22,973 nt of DNA from Betaproteobacteria bacterium (GCA_016709965.1 JADJLT010000005.1:1-22973); one strand, 5' to 3'; counted from the first letter of the stretch, positions 1 through 7,580 are shown. Numbers and translations are program-made. The notes: generated by a model from the sequence alone, not told the origin.

Positions 1-982
1 GCCCGCGCATGCCGACCTTGCCATCCTCGCCGTAGATCGAGCCCTGAATCTTGACTTCCAGCGTTGCACCGTCAGTGCGCACACAAGACAGACTCTCGGT
101 ACGCAGGTAGGCCCGCTCGGAACTGATGTCGCCATAGCCGGCGGCCACCACGAAGCACTCCCGGTATTCGGCTCGGAAGCGGTTGGGCAGGAAGGAGTTG
201 TCTGAAAGACGGATCAGGACCGGGTGCGGATTAGATTGCGATTGACCGCCGGTCGGTGCATCCAGGCCACCCAATAGCGTGCCACGGGTAAAGCTGACGG
301 GCAGGAAGGTGGATACGGTTCGGGTGGTTTGTGATCCAGCCCCGGCGGCGCGCTCTGCTTTCTCTCCCGTGCTGGCGAGCAGGGAGCGCTCGGCCACGCT
401 AATCCGGGTAATCGCTGGCGTTGGCACCATTGGTGGGCTCGGCGCCAGCAGATCGCCGGGCGTGCCACTCGGCATTTCTCCGGTGGGCAAGCCCCTGGAC
501 GGTGGCGGCGCTGGGGGCAGGCTCGCCGCCGGTGGTATGGTCGGGAGTTGAGTCGACGGCAGGGGCGTCGCTGCAGCCTGCTGGGTCGAAGTCAGTCGCT
601 GTTCCAGTTCGGCAAAGCGTTGCATCGTTTTCGCTTCGAAGGTTTGGCGATCCTTGTTGAGTCGTCCCTGTTCTTCGCGTTCGTTCTCGTACTGCGCAAG
701 CTTGCGGCCGGCTGTGCCGACCCACTGATCGACCGGATTGACCTGGGCGCCAGGCGACATCACGCCAATATTGGTGACCGAACTGGCCGGCCCGGCGGCG
801 GGTTGCGCAGTGCTCGCAGGAGGACTACTCGCCGTGAATGCGAAAATCGACCAGAGCAGCCCGACGCCGCCGGCCAGCAGGGCGCCGAGCATGGCGTACT
901 GGCGTTGTCGCGGGGACAGGTGCTGCAGCAATTGCTGTGGTAATCCGCGCAGCGTTTGCATCCACTGACGGGGCGTAATCAT
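1..982 (-). CDS. traB: TraB-like (VirB10-type) conjugative transfer protein, partial
   Basis: This is the envelope-spanning scaffold of an F-type type IV secretion system, linking the inner membrane to the outer-membrane TraK/TraV core. Only the first 327 codons are in the window and the frame is open to the left edge. A membrane segment lies at about residues 30-50. A Gln/Glu/Arg-rich, coiled-coil-like stretch follows, then a long Pro-rich linker typical of VirB10 proteins that must cross the periplasm. After that the start of the conserved beta-barrel domain is visible: VSTFLPVSFTRGTLLGGLDAP, Cys residues in YRECFVV and LSCVR, and GEDGKVGMRG at the cut end. The ATG overlaps the traK stop codon (ATGA), indicating translational coupling. 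Family identity is secure; the C-terminal half is not visible. Confidence 0.9.
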   Translation of the reverse strand, partial: MITPRQWMQTLRGLPQQLLQHLSPRQRQYAMLGALLAGGVGLLWSIFAFTASSPPASTAQPAAGPASSVTNIGVMSPGAQVNPVDQWVGTAGRKLAQYENEREEQGRLNKDRQTFEAKTMQRFAELEQRLTSTQQAAATPLPSTQLPTIPPAASLPPAPPPSRGLPTGEMPSGTPGDLLAPSPPMVPTPAITRISVAERSLLASTGEKAERAAGAGSQTTRTVSTFLPVSFTRGTLLGGLDAPTGGQSQSNPHPVLIRLSDNSFLPNRFRAEYRECFVVAAGYGDISSERAYLRTESLSCVRTDGATLEVKIQGSIYGEDGKVGMRG

Positions 983-1848
983 GGCGTTTCTCCGCGGCGG
1001 ATCACATAGACGCTGGTGCTCTCGCCGGGGCGAAGGTTGTGGTGCTCGACGGCGATACCGACGACGCTGCCCTGTTCGCGGTCGAATTCCTGTTCGGCCA
1101 ACACCATTGGGGCATCGCTGATGTTCTGCAGCAGGTATTTCTCGCCGACCAGACTTCGCCCCTCGTACTGGCGCACCCGCGAAAACCGCGCCTCGTTCCA
1201 CAACGGGAGTGTGCCGTGGGTCTCTTCGACCCGGATATCCGGCGGCACCCGATCCGAAACCATGGCTACCAACAGGGCCTTCATCGCCCGTACCTGGTTG
1301 GGCGACGGGCCGGCTGGAGCCGATTGCACGTGTTTCAAGGCCTTTGGCGTCTTGTCGCGGATGACGATGGTGTCGGCCGGGGTATCCGAACGGCGTAGCA
1401 GCAAGGTATAGGTGGCGTTGGCCGATGCGACGAAGAGATTGATCGGTTTGGCGGAGTCGCCGACTGGACGGACATAGATTTCGCCCTTGTCGCGATCGCA
1501 GGTTAGGGCGATCTCGCCAGCCGGATTGATCGGCGATGAACCGGTACCGGCGGGTGTCATACCCGGACCGGTGGGAAGCGCCGCCGCCAAGCCGCATTGG
1601 CTCGAATGGATATTGCCAAAGACATCAGTGATCGATGCGCCTTCGATGCGGATGCGGGTCGGTTCGCGGATCGACAGGATGGCTTCGACCGAAGCGCCGT
1701 CGCTGGCCTCGACCAGTTGCAGTGCCTGGGCGGGCACGGCTGTCATGGTGGCGAGACAGGCGATGACCTGAACAGCGCACATCGTCCATCCGCGCCGAGG
1801 CATTGGAACTGGTCGGGATAGGGCCTGGCGGAAATCAGTTGCCGACAT
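979..1848 (-). CDS. traK: TraK-like secretin-type outer-membrane core protein
   Basis: A 289-aa protein between traE and traB, the invariant position of traK in F-type transfer operons. TraK is the VirB9-like periplasmic/outer-membrane ring protein that contacts TraB and TraV. A Sec signal follows a short basic leader: after MPRRGWTMCAVQVIACLATM the likely cleavage is behind VPAQA, near residue 42. The mature protein starts LQLVEASDGASVEAILSIRE and is predicted to be beta-rich, with RIRIEGASITDVFG typical of the family. The ATG at 1848 lies inside the last codons of traE (14-bp overlap). A start at the MPRR methionine is possible and would give a more standard signal peptide. Assignment rests on order, size and motif resemblance. 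Confidence 0.85.
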   Translation of the reverse strand: MSATDFRQALSRPVPMPRRGWTMCAVQVIACLATMTAVPAQALQLVEASDGASVEAILSIREPTRIRIEGASITDVFGNIHSSQCGLAAALPTGPGMTPAGTGSSPINPAGEIALTCDRDKGEIYVRPVGDSAKPINLFVASANATYTLLLRRSDTPADTIVIRDKTPKALKHVQSAPAGPSPNQVRAMKALLVAMVSDRVPPDIRVEETHGTLPLWNEARFSRVRQYEGRSLVGEKYLLQNISDAPMVLAEQEFDREQGSVVGIAVEHHNLRPGESTSVYVIRRGETP

Positions 1849-2401
1849 TGGCTACCTCCTTGAAACTTTTCAGATGCATGCGTGCACCGGCGTAGCTGAA
1901 TTCGACCCGATAGGCCTTGAGGTCGTTTGCTGTCTCGAAGCCATTGACCAGGGTGCGCAGGCGGCCGCGGATGACGACGCTCTGGCCTTCTTCGCTGGGG
2001 ACCAGTTGCTGGGGCGCGAAGACGGTGGCGGCGTTGATCCGTTTCAGGCGTTCGGCTTCCACTTCCTGTCGGGTCTTCAACGGGCCGTACTGTTCCGGTT
2101 CGACATAGCCGAGCAGAATTTCCTTCTTCCAGTCGATCGAGGCCGGCGTCACGTCGAGGACCAGCCAGGCGATGAAACTGCCCATCTGCTCGAGATATTC
2201 GCTGCTCGCCTTGTCGCGGGTGACCCAGAAGGTCTTGTCGATCGAGGGCGGCACGACGACGGTGCGTACCGTGCCGAGCAGGTTGAGGATAACTATCAGG
2301 GCGAGGATCTGGCCGGCGGCCAGGACACCGACGGCCAGACCGAGCCCGCGGTTGCGGCGGCGCATTTCCTTGACGTCGCCGTTGAGTCGTTCAAAGTCCA
2401 T
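1835..2401 (-). CDS. traE: TraE-like (VirB8-type) conjugative transfer protein
   Basis: 188 aa, the usual TraE length. A basic N-terminal segment (KEMRRRNRG) precedes one transmembrane helix at about residues 22-43. A periplasmic VirB8-like domain follows with VVVPPSIDKTFWVT and SSEYLEQMGSFIAWLVLDVTP, both TraE hallmarks. The role is assembly of the inner-membrane platform of the F-type pilus and secretion channel. The ATG at 2401 is preceded by a purine-rich GGAGAAAAACC ribosome-binding region. The gene sits 16 bp after traL and overlaps traK. No frame disruption was seen. Confidence 0.9.
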   Translation of the reverse strand: MDFERLNGDVKEMRRRNRGLGLAVGVLAAGQILALIVILNLLGTVRTVVVPPSIDKTFWVTRDKASSEYLEQMGSFIAWLVLDVTPASIDWKKEILLGYVEPEQYGPLKTRQEVEAERLKRINAATVFAPQQLVPSEEGQSVVIRGRLRTLVNGFETANDLKAYRVEFSYAGARMHLKSFKEVANVGN

Positions 2402-2417
2402 GGTTTTTCTCCTTGGC

Positions 2418-2717
2418 TCAGCCGACCATGCGGCGGATGTGCGATGGCGGCGTGGCTCGCATCGTGGTCAGCGGACTGGCTGGCAGGTGCCAGTACAGCC
2501 AGTGGATGGCGAAGGCCGGATGCTTATCTGCCTTGATGCGCGAGATCCAGCGCGAGACGAAGATGCCTGCCGCCATGCAGACGGCGAACGAGGTCTTGCT
2601 GCCGGACATATAGCCAACGAAAAACATGAACAGGATCGGCGCGGCGACATCGACATCCCAGAAGCCGATCTTCCATTGATCATCGAGACGCCGCGGGATG
2701 TAGGTGTCGGCTTGCAT
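2418..2717 (-). CDS. traL: TraL-like pilus assembly protein
   Basis: 99 aa. The start, MQADTYIPRRLDDQWKIGFW, carries the YIPRRLDD signature of TraL/VirB3-like proteins of F-type systems. Two closely spaced hydrophobic segments follow (about residues 24-55), then a conserved-looking basic tail ending in a short Arg-rich C-terminus. It is an inner-membrane component needed for pilus assembly. It lies 29 bp downstream of the pilin gene and 16 bp upstream of traE, in canonical traA-L-E-K-B order. A GGAGCCC ribosome-binding site precedes the ATG. Confidence 0.9.
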   Translation of the reverse strand: MQADTYIPRRLDDQWKIGFWDVDVAAPILFMFFVGYMSGSKTSFAVCMAAGIFVSRWISRIKADKHPAFAIHWLYWHLPASPLTTMRATPPSHIRRMVG

Positions 2718-2746
2718 ATCGGGCTCCTGGGGTCGATGCCAGCGTT

Positions 2747-3097
2747 TCAGATCACCGCGCCCATGATCGCGCCGGCGATCACCAGGCCCACGGCGGCAAA
2801 GATGGCCAGCCCGATGTAGAACAAGACCGGGCCGAAATTGCGCAGAGCCGATAGCGAGATGAGGGCGACGACGAAGCCGACGAAGCCGACCAGGGCCTTG
2901 ATCCCCGGGCCAAGTGCGGCGATCTGGGTCAGGGCTGAAGTGAGCGGCCCGGTGATGCCGGTGAATGCCACCAGATCCAGGGCGTAACCGGGAAAGGCAG
3001 CGCCGAGACCGACGACGATCGTCGCCAGTAGCACGGTAAGGTTCATCGGCTTACGGGCGGCAAGGTGAGGGAAAGAAACAGGGGCTGTAGCGTTCAT
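2747..3097 (-). CDS. traA: TraA-like conjugative pilin precursor
   Basis: 116 aa from the ATG at 3097, which has a strong GGAGG about 8 bases upstream. A longer reading to 3235 lacks such a site and has a non-coding-looking extension. The long leader (MNATAPVSFPHLAARKPMNL and a hydrophobic stretch) ends at about ...FPGYALD, a plausible leader-peptidase site. This leaves a mature pilin of about 75 residues with two hydrophobic helices separated by a short basic loop (LRNFG), the F-pilin layout. Position directly before traL supports the call. Primary sequence is poorly conserved in this family, so identity rests on length, topology and context. Confidence 0.8.
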   Translation of the reverse strand: MNATAPVSFPHLAARKPMNLTVLLATIVVGLGAAFPGYALDLVAFTGITGPLTSALTQIAALGPGIKALVGFVGFVVALISLSALRNFGPVLFYIGLAIFAAVGLVIAGAIMGAVI

Positions 3098-3231
3098 GAG
3101 AACCTCCGAACAAAAGTGGAATGACGAATAGGGGGTAGGAAGGCGGGTGGGCACATAAACATGCCGGTGGGTGAGAGCGCATGCGCTCGGCGGGTAATGG
3201 ATTTGAATGTCAGCCGGCGGAAGCCGCGATG
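3098..3231 (-). promoter_or_regulatory. Intergenic leader upstream of the pilin gene
   Basis: A 134-bp gap separates the OmpA-like gene from traA, while most neighbouring tra genes overlap or abut. It contains the GGAGG ribosome-binding site of traA. It could hold a separate pilin promoter or a processing site, but I see no convincing -35/-10 pair or terminator hairpin. Confidence 0.3.
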
Positions 3232-3909
3232 TCACGGCCGTTCCTTGTCGCGCAGATCAAAGACCAACTCGACCCGCCGGTTCTGCGTGCGGCCGGCCAG
3301 AGTGTCGTTCGCGGCAATGAAGCAGCACGCACCGCGGGCCTTGACGCTGAGTGTGGGTGTCAGCCTCGGGTGGGTGCTGAGCAGGTGGTCGCGAACCGCC
3401 AGCGCGCGGGCGAGGGCCAGCGATTCATTGAAGGCCAGCGGCCCGGTGTTGTCCGTACGGCCGACGATCATGATCTGGCGTGCCGAAAGCAGGGTGCTCA
3501 TTGCCCCATTCAGGCTGGAACGGGCAGCGGGGCTTAGCTTTGCGCTGCCGAGGTCGAACTGGACAATGATCGTCCGCGAAGTGTCGATCTTGGGTGTTGG
3601 GAGCGGGGTGATAGCTTCAGAGGGGATGGACTGGGCTGACGAGGAGGGTGCTGCGCCGTTGATCGTCCGAACTGAGGAATCCGTTGCGAGGGTCTTCGGT
3701 GTACGGGTCGGGCAGGCTGGCGGTACGCAGTGTCCGAAAGCGGCTTGGCGGCCAAAATCGAGTTGCGCTAGTTGCCTGGGGGCAGCGTCACCCGTGTTCT
3801 TTGGGTGATCCTGTGGCGCCGAGTTATGGAACAGGCTGCACGATGCAGCCAAGAAGGTGCAACAGCCAAAGAGGACGAGCCTGCGGTAGTTCAGAAGGGC
3901 GGCTTTCAT
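3232..3909 (-). CDS. OmpA-family peptidoglycan-binding lipoprotein
   Basis: 225 aa. The N-terminus MKAALLNYRRLVLFGCCTFLAASC looks like a lipoprotein signal with the acylated Cys at residue 24. A low-complexity, Ser/Pro-rich linker runs to about residue 105. The C-terminal OmpA/MotB-type domain follows: IIVQFDLGSAKLSPAAR, then GRTDNTGPLAFNESLALARA, and N-TLAGRTQNRRVEL near the end, containing the expected Asp and Arg peptidoglycan contacts. It likely anchors the transfer apparatus or outer membrane to the cell wall. The start overlaps the stop of the upstream transglycosylase by ATGA, so the two are coupled. This pair is not part of the minimal F tra set, and I assign no gene symbol. Confidence 0.8.
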   Translation of the reverse strand: MKAALLNYRRLVLFGCCTFLAASCSLFHNSAPQDHPKNTGDAAPRQLAQLDFGRQAAFGHCVPPACPTRTPKTLATDSSVRTINGAAPSSSAQSIPSEAITPLPTPKIDTSRTIIVQFDLGSAKLSPAARSSLNGAMSTLLSARQIMIVGRTDNTGPLAFNESLALARALAVRDHLLSTHPRLTPTLSVKARGACCFIAANDTLAGRTQNRRVELVFDLRDKERP

Positions 3910-4457
3910 GGCGCCACCCTTACCGACATCAGGGCGAATGTTTCGCTTTGGGGCGTCTGTTTGCCCCTCTCTGTTACCCCGGTGAGTTGTCTACTATGTT
4001 GCGCGGGCAACTGGCGATATACCCGCCAGGCGTATTGGGCTCGAGCCTTTGTGCAGGCTTCGCCATTGAGCTGTGAGCAGGCAGCATTGTAGGCACCGAC
4101 CGTATCCCATGTCGCACCCTGCCGGGAGAACAGGTCAGACAACAACCAGGCGCCGACCTGAATGTTGGTGCAGGGCTCGAAGAGATCCTTTTCCCGGATG
4201 CCGTGGCGTGACAGGGCTAAAAGATGGCCGCTGTTGATCTGCATGAGACCGATGTCGTAGGACCCGGTGCGCTGGAGGTGCGAGCGGTTGACGGCCTTCG
4301 GATTCAGATTCGATTCGACCCGGGCGATGGCATAGAGTAGGTCGGCCGAGATGCCGTAGCGCTGGGCGGCTTCCTCCCAGCAGGCCCACGCCCAGGTGGG
4401 CGCGGTCGCCAGGACGGCCAGGGCAGCCAGACCAGCAAAGTACAGCGGCAGACGCAT
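3906..4457 (-). CDS. Lytic transglycosylase (VirB1/IagB-like), conjugation-associated
   Basis: 183 aa with a signal peptide (MRLPLYFAGLAALAVLATAP...) cleaved around residue 25. An SLT domain follows. The catalytic Glu is E48 in IARVESNLNP, the GLMQIN motif is at about residues 70-75, and GAYNAAC is at about 121-127, all in the correct order for family 1 transglycosylases. The enzyme would cut glycan strands in the periplasm to let the secretion channel and pilus pass. It overlaps the OmpA-like gene by four bases and lies at the head of the tra block. The ATG is preceded by GGAGAGGTGACTC. The C-terminus (about 145-183) is not part of the catalytic domain and is unremarkable. Confidence 0.9.
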   Translation of the reverse strand: MRLPLYFAGLAALAVLATAPTWAWACWEEAAQRYGISADLLYAIARVESNLNPKAVNRSHLQRTGSYDIGLMQINSGHLLALSRHGIREKDLFEPCTNIQVGAWLLSDLFSRQGATWDTVGAYNAACSQLNGEACTKARAQYAWRVYRQLPAQHSRQLTGVTERGKQTPQSETFALMSVRVAP

Positions 4458-4639
4458 GAGTCACCTCTCCAACGAAACCGGAACGACCCGCCGGGTAGGC
4501 GGGCAGCGAGGGTCTGGGCCGTCGGCGCTGCGCGGACGGTCAGGGTCGGGTTCGGGTCGGTCTGGCGTTAGCCAGGCAGGGTGACGGTGAGCGAGCGGGT
4601 CAGAAGCGGGTGCATGCCAGTCAGGGGGCGTCGTAAGCC
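4458..4639. other. Intergenic gap inside the transfer operon
   Basis: 182 bp without a supported gene. It holds a direct repeat of GGGTCGG (4543-4549 and 4554-4560) and just after it a small hairpin CTGGC-GTTA-GCCAG at about 4561-4574. The hairpin lacks a T-run and is too weak to call a terminator. Open frames here are GC-driven shadows. Confidence 0.3.
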
Positions 4640-5137
4640 TCAGCCGGGCGGCGCATCTCCCCCGGGAAGGGAACGTTCGGCCATGTTGCGGCGGGCCTGC
4701 CGCAGGATGCCTGCGCCCGAGCCATCCTCTGCCCGGCACAGGGCGACGCAGGCCGTGGTCAATTGGTCGAGTTGGAACTTGGGGTTGGGGTGCCGGTTAG
4801 CGGGAGAACGTTGCAGGTCCAACAGCAACTGGTACTGGTGCCGCCACATCGATTCGCGGCGGCGCGGTGTTTCGGGCGAGCGAAGAACAAGTTCGGTCCC
4901 GAGATACCGGAAAATGCGACAGGGGGCGTCCTGATGCGTGAAGACCAGCGAGACGCTGGCGCTGATAAGATCGGGAAAGCGGAAGGTTGGCGAAACGTTG
5001 TCTTCGCTACGCAGCAGGCGGTAAAGCCAGTCGTGCTCCTCGAGCCACAGGCGAGTCTCGATGACATGGTGAGCTTTACCCTCCTCCGATGGAGGTGAGA
5101 GGTGATGCTGACGAGTCGCTGATGTGGCGGTTAACAT
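4640..5137 (-). CDS. Conserved-looking hypothetical protein heading the transfer operon
   Basis: 165 aa from the ATG at 5137, which has GGGGAAAG at correct spacing. A longer reading to 5182 has no good site. The protein is soluble, with no signal or membrane helix. It is rich in Arg, Leu and Glu: VIETRLWLEEHDWLYRLLRS, then FRFPDLISASVSLVF, and MWRHQYQLLLDLQRSPANR. I do not recognise a family. Codon use resembles the neighbouring tra genes, and it is the first gene in the block facing the transglycosylase. It could be a regulator or accessory protein of the conjugation region, but that is inference from position only. No competing frame is as well supported. Confidence 0.55.
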   Translation of the reverse strand: MLTATSATRQHHLSPPSEEGKAHHVIETRLWLEEHDWLYRLLRSEDNVSPTFRFPDLISASVSLVFTHQDAPCRIFRYLGTELVLRSPETPRRRESMWRHQYQLLLDLQRSPANRHPNPKFQLDQLTTACVALCRAEDGSGAGILRQARRNMAERSLPGGDAPPG

Positions 5138-5667
5138 GCGGCTTTCCCCAGTTCTGTGGCGGCGTATTGCCCTTGCGAGCACATGACTGGAGGATAGGCA
5201 GCCGAGGTTGTGGTGTCTCGTGGGAATGGCGGACTTGAGAGGGGGATTTCGATATTAGCGGAAATATGCCGCTAGAAACATTCCCCATTGCATGACACAT
5301 AGGATCGGATTGATTGGCAACTGTGCATTACCCAGAGGACCTTTGACAAGGCGGGTCTGGCGACGGCACCTCTGCCTTATGCAAAGCTTTTTTTCCGTAC
5401 GACTCCTTGGGTGAGTTCGTTAGATCAGGAAGATGACGTTTGAGGCAGATTTCGACCGAGCGGCGGGTAACCGATTCATTGCTGACCTGCCGCTCAGCCA
5501 AGAATCGCGTTGAACAGTCGCGCCGCGATCTCACGAATTCACTCCCGGCCATTGCTGCCTCTAAGACTTTTGGAATGCGGTCGAATGCCCCCTCATCGAT
5601 GCCGTTCACACTCTTCGATGGCGGCCAGAGCACGCCGCTGAGAAATCTTAAATAAAATTTCACACGT
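5138..5667. other. Divergent intergenic region without a confident gene
   Basis: About 530 bp between the minus-strand transfer operon and the plus-strand regulator cassette. It must contain the promoter of the transfer block. One minus-strand frame (5328-5663, GTG start, about 111 codons) is open and has a peptide-like composition, with several charged segments such as RRDCSTRFLAERQVSNES. A plus-strand frame overlaps it, no ribosome-binding site is evident, and I recognise no domain. I therefore leave it as possible coding or decayed sequence. Confidence 0.35.
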
Positions 5668-5708
5668 GTTGATTTTTTCCGCCTACAATGCAGGTCTTAA
5701 AAATCAAC
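5668..5708 (+). promoter_or_regulatory. Perfect 10-bp inverted repeat around a -10 box: likely autoregulatory operator
   Basis: GTTGATTTTT at 5668-5677 is repeated as AAAAATCAAC at 5699-5708. The arms are 31 bp centre to centre, about three helical turns, and enclose TACAAT (5684-5689), a good -10 box. The first ATG downstream is at 5720. A dimer or pair of dimers of the XRE protein encoded two genes later is the natural candidate ligand (inference). Confidence 0.6.
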
Positions 5709-5719
5709 ATTCTAAATTT

Positions 5720-6358
5720 ATGTTTCAGCAAACACCCATTGTCATCAATGAAGATTTTTCGGTCCATCAGGAGCTACACTCGCTCGGGCTGACGGTGGAT
5801 ATTGTCACGTCCATAGCTCGGAAAGCTGCGGCAGCCAAGGCCGAAGCTCTAGAGATCGACCCTTCGAGCACGCCGGGCACTCTGGCCTATATCAATGGCG
5901 TCCGGGCTATCCGCATGGATCTTTTGCCTCTGGGCTGGCGGCTAAGCCGCACCGGCAACGTGGAGGCGACCGTCAACGACAAGCTCGGGATCCAGATCTG
6001 CTTTCAGAACGTCGACATCGCCTGCACAGAACAGAACCCTCAGGCTATCTCGGGGAAGGGGGCTGGGTCGCGCAAGCTTATCCAGAACGGCCAGGCCGAG
6101 CTCTTCGATCGAGACGCCCCGGAGGCAGTGGACGCTATTGGCTGCGCGCCGACCGTGTGGGCTGTCTGCGTGAGCGCGGATTCCAAGAGGTTGCGGGCCG
6201 AGGTCTGCCCTGAAGCCTTCGAGGGCAACCAGTTCGAGGGCTTCAGCAAACGTATCTGGGTCGTTGACGAGGATCTGGAACCCACGCCCGGCAACATCGG
6301 TCAGCCCGACGATGGCAGCGGTCCCGTGGAGCATGAGGTGCGAATAGCAAAGAAGTGA
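5720..6358 (+). CDS. Hypothetical protein, first gene of an XRE-ImmA cassette
   Basis: 212 aa from the ATG at 5720. The GTG at 5666 would lie inside the promoter/operator, so I reject it. No Shine-Dalgarno is obvious; the leader is A/T-rich. The N-terminus FQQTPIVINEDFSVHQELHS leads into an Ala-rich helix (VTSIARKAAAAKAEALEI), then an alpha/beta-looking core with MDLLPLGWRLSRTGNVEATV and a C-terminal segment FSKRIWVVDEDLEP, ending in an acidic tail. No signal peptide, membrane helix or catalytic motif is visible. It sits 27 bp upstream of the XRE gene, so the three genes are probably one transcript. I do not recognise the family. By analogy with other cassettes it may be a partner or substrate of the metallopeptidase, but nothing in the sequence proves this. 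Confidence 0.75.
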   Translation: MFQQTPIVINEDFSVHQELHSLGLTVDIVTSIARKAAAAKAEALEIDPSSTPGTLAYINGVRAIRMDLLPLGWRLSRTGNVEATVNDKLGIQICFQNVDIACTEQNPQAISGKGAGSRKLIQNGQAELFDRDAPEAVDAIGCAPTVWAVCVSADSKRLRAEVCPEAFEGNQFEGFSKRIWVVDEDLEPTPGNIGQPDDGSGPVEHEVRIAKK

Positions 6359-6385
6359 AGATGAAGATGAAGAACGAAGCAGCGT

Positions 6386-6610
6386 ATGTTTAACGGGAGC
6401 AGGCTTACGCTAGCTCGAAAGCGCAGACAGCTCACAAAGAAGGAACTGGCAGAGAAGGCACACCTGACGGCTCTGACGCTCACGCGCTTAGAGGCAGGCG
6501 ATACCCCAGAACCGGGCAGTGATACCGTGCGTGCGCTGGCCCACGCCTTGAATTATCCGACGGAATTCTTCTATCTCAGCGACAGCGAAGCGCTGGTGCC
6601 GAGGCAGTGA
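6386..6610 (+). CDS. XRE-family helix-turn-helix regulator
   Basis: 74 aa, essentially one HTH domain: RLTLARKRRQLTKKELAEKA is helices 1-2, LTALTLTRLEAGDTPEPGS the recognition helix region, and VRALAHALNYPTEFFYLSD the closing helices with the family's PxEFF ending. It probably represses its own operon through the inverted repeat at 5668-5708 (inference). The stop overlaps the GTG start of the metallopeptidase by four bases, so the two are translationally coupled. XRE plus COG2856 peptidase pairs are known as phage/ICE repressor-antirepressor modules (ImmR-ImmA) and as toxin-antitoxin-like defence pairs (RosmerTA). Confidence 0.9.
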   Translation: MFNGSRLTLARKRRQLTKKELAEKAHLTALTLTRLEAGDTPEPGSDTVRALAHALNYPTEFFYLSDSEALVPRQ

Positions 6611-7464
6611 GCTTTCGTAGCTTGTCGTCGCTCACGGCTCGCCAGCGCGACGCGGCTCTGGCAGCAGGCGATCTGGCGTTTGAGTTGCATGGTTGGGTGG
6701 CCGAGAGATTCGAGCTTCCCGCAGCGCAGCTGCTTGACCTGCGTGACGAAGATCCCATTGCGGCTGCCGAGGCTCTGCGCAGCCATTGGGGCATGGGAAC
6801 CAAGCCGATCGAGCACATGATTAAGCTGCTGGAGTCCAAGGGGGTCCGGGTCTTCTCGTTGGCCGAGCAGCACAAGCATGTCGATGCATTTTCCTGCTGG
6901 CGAGGTAACACCCCCTACATCTTCTTGAACACCTTCAAATCAGCGGAGCGCAGCCGTTTTGATGCGGCCCACGAACTGGCCCACCTGGTCCTGCACATCC
7001 ACGGCATGACAAGTGGTGGTCGGGATATCGAACGCGAGGCCGATATGTTCGCCTCGGCGTTCCTGATCAACCGGGGCGACCTGATTGGTCACATGGGCCG
7101 GGTCAACTCCCTAGCTCGGCTGGTATCAGCCAAAAAGCGGTGGGGCGTCTCGGTGTCGGCTCTGGCACGCACGGCGTTCGACGCCGGTCTGATCTCGGAC
7201 TGGCACTACCGCGAGCTGTGCAAGCAGATGAGCCACTTGGGATATCGAACAACCGAACCTCAAGGTCTTGCGCGTGAGAAGTCCACACTCTGGCGCATGG
7301 TCTTTGACGAACTCTGGAAGGACGGCATTACCAGGGACCGCATCGCGGCTGAGTTGCACATACCGCTGGATGAGATCGAGTCATTGGTGGGCGAGCTGGT
7401 CACTCAGCCACCGCCACCACCCATGCCGGGCGACAAGAGGCCGGTACTGAAAATCGTGTCCTAA
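6607..7464 (+). CDS. ImmA/IrrE-family metallo-endopeptidase
   Basis: 285 aa from a GTG start overlapping the upstream stop. The zinc-binding HELAH is at residues 122-126 (FDAAHELAHLVLHIHG), and the third ligand is probably Glu144 in IEREADMFASAFLI, as in COG2856. The N-terminal part includes a segment ahead of the domain (LPAAQLLDLRDEDPIAAAEA). The C-terminal part (about 200-285) is helical and ends in a Pro-rich tail with QPPPPPMPG. Relatives cleave XRE repressors after DNA damage (ImmA of ICEBs1, IrrE/DdrO of Deinococcus) or act as toxins. Here the likely partner is the coupled XRE protein, with possible effects on the nearby transfer operon (inference). No frame damage seen. Confidence 0.9.
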   Translation: MSFRSLSSLTARQRDAALAAGDLAFELHGWVAERFELPAAQLLDLRDEDPIAAAEALRSHWGMGTKPIEHMIKLLESKGVRVFSLAEQHKHVDAFSCWRGNTPYIFLNTFKSAERSRFDAAHELAHLVLHIHGMTSGGRDIEREADMFASAFLINRGDLIGHMGRVNSLARLVSAKKRWGVSVSALARTAFDAGLISDWHYRELCKQMSHLGYRTTEPQGLAREKSTLWRMVFDELWKDGITRDRIAAELHIPLDEIESLVGELVTQPPPPPMPGDKRPVLKIVS

Positions 7465-7580
7465 GGCGTGCCTCCGCGGGCCAGAGAAGTGGTGGCCGGG
7501 GCGAACGCTGAAATCAACATGCAATGGATGGACGCGTGCCGGGGTAAAAGCCTTGTAGTTCAAAGCAATGACTGCTGAGG
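7465..7580. other. Intergenic, no recognisable feature
   Basis: Between the peptidase gene and the SRAP relic I see no convincing ORF, promoter or terminator. Confidence 0.3.

Noticed and set aside
3098..3235. N-terminal extension of the pilin to an earlier start
   Set aside because: No ribosome-binding site, a non-pilin-like sequence, and a strong GGAGG in front of the inner ATG at 3097.
4546..4574. GC-rich repeat and hairpin as a terminator
   Set aside because: The stem is only five base pairs and no T-run follows on either strand.
5328..5663. Minus-strand open frame of about 111 codons facing the XRE cassette
   Set aside because: GTG start without a ribosome-binding site, an overlapping frame on the other strand and no recognisable motif. 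Kept only as a note in the intergenic entry.
5666..5719. Upstream GTG start extending the hypothetical protein by 18 residues
   Set aside because: It would start within the inverted repeat and ahead of the -10 box, so it could not be transcribed from that promoter.
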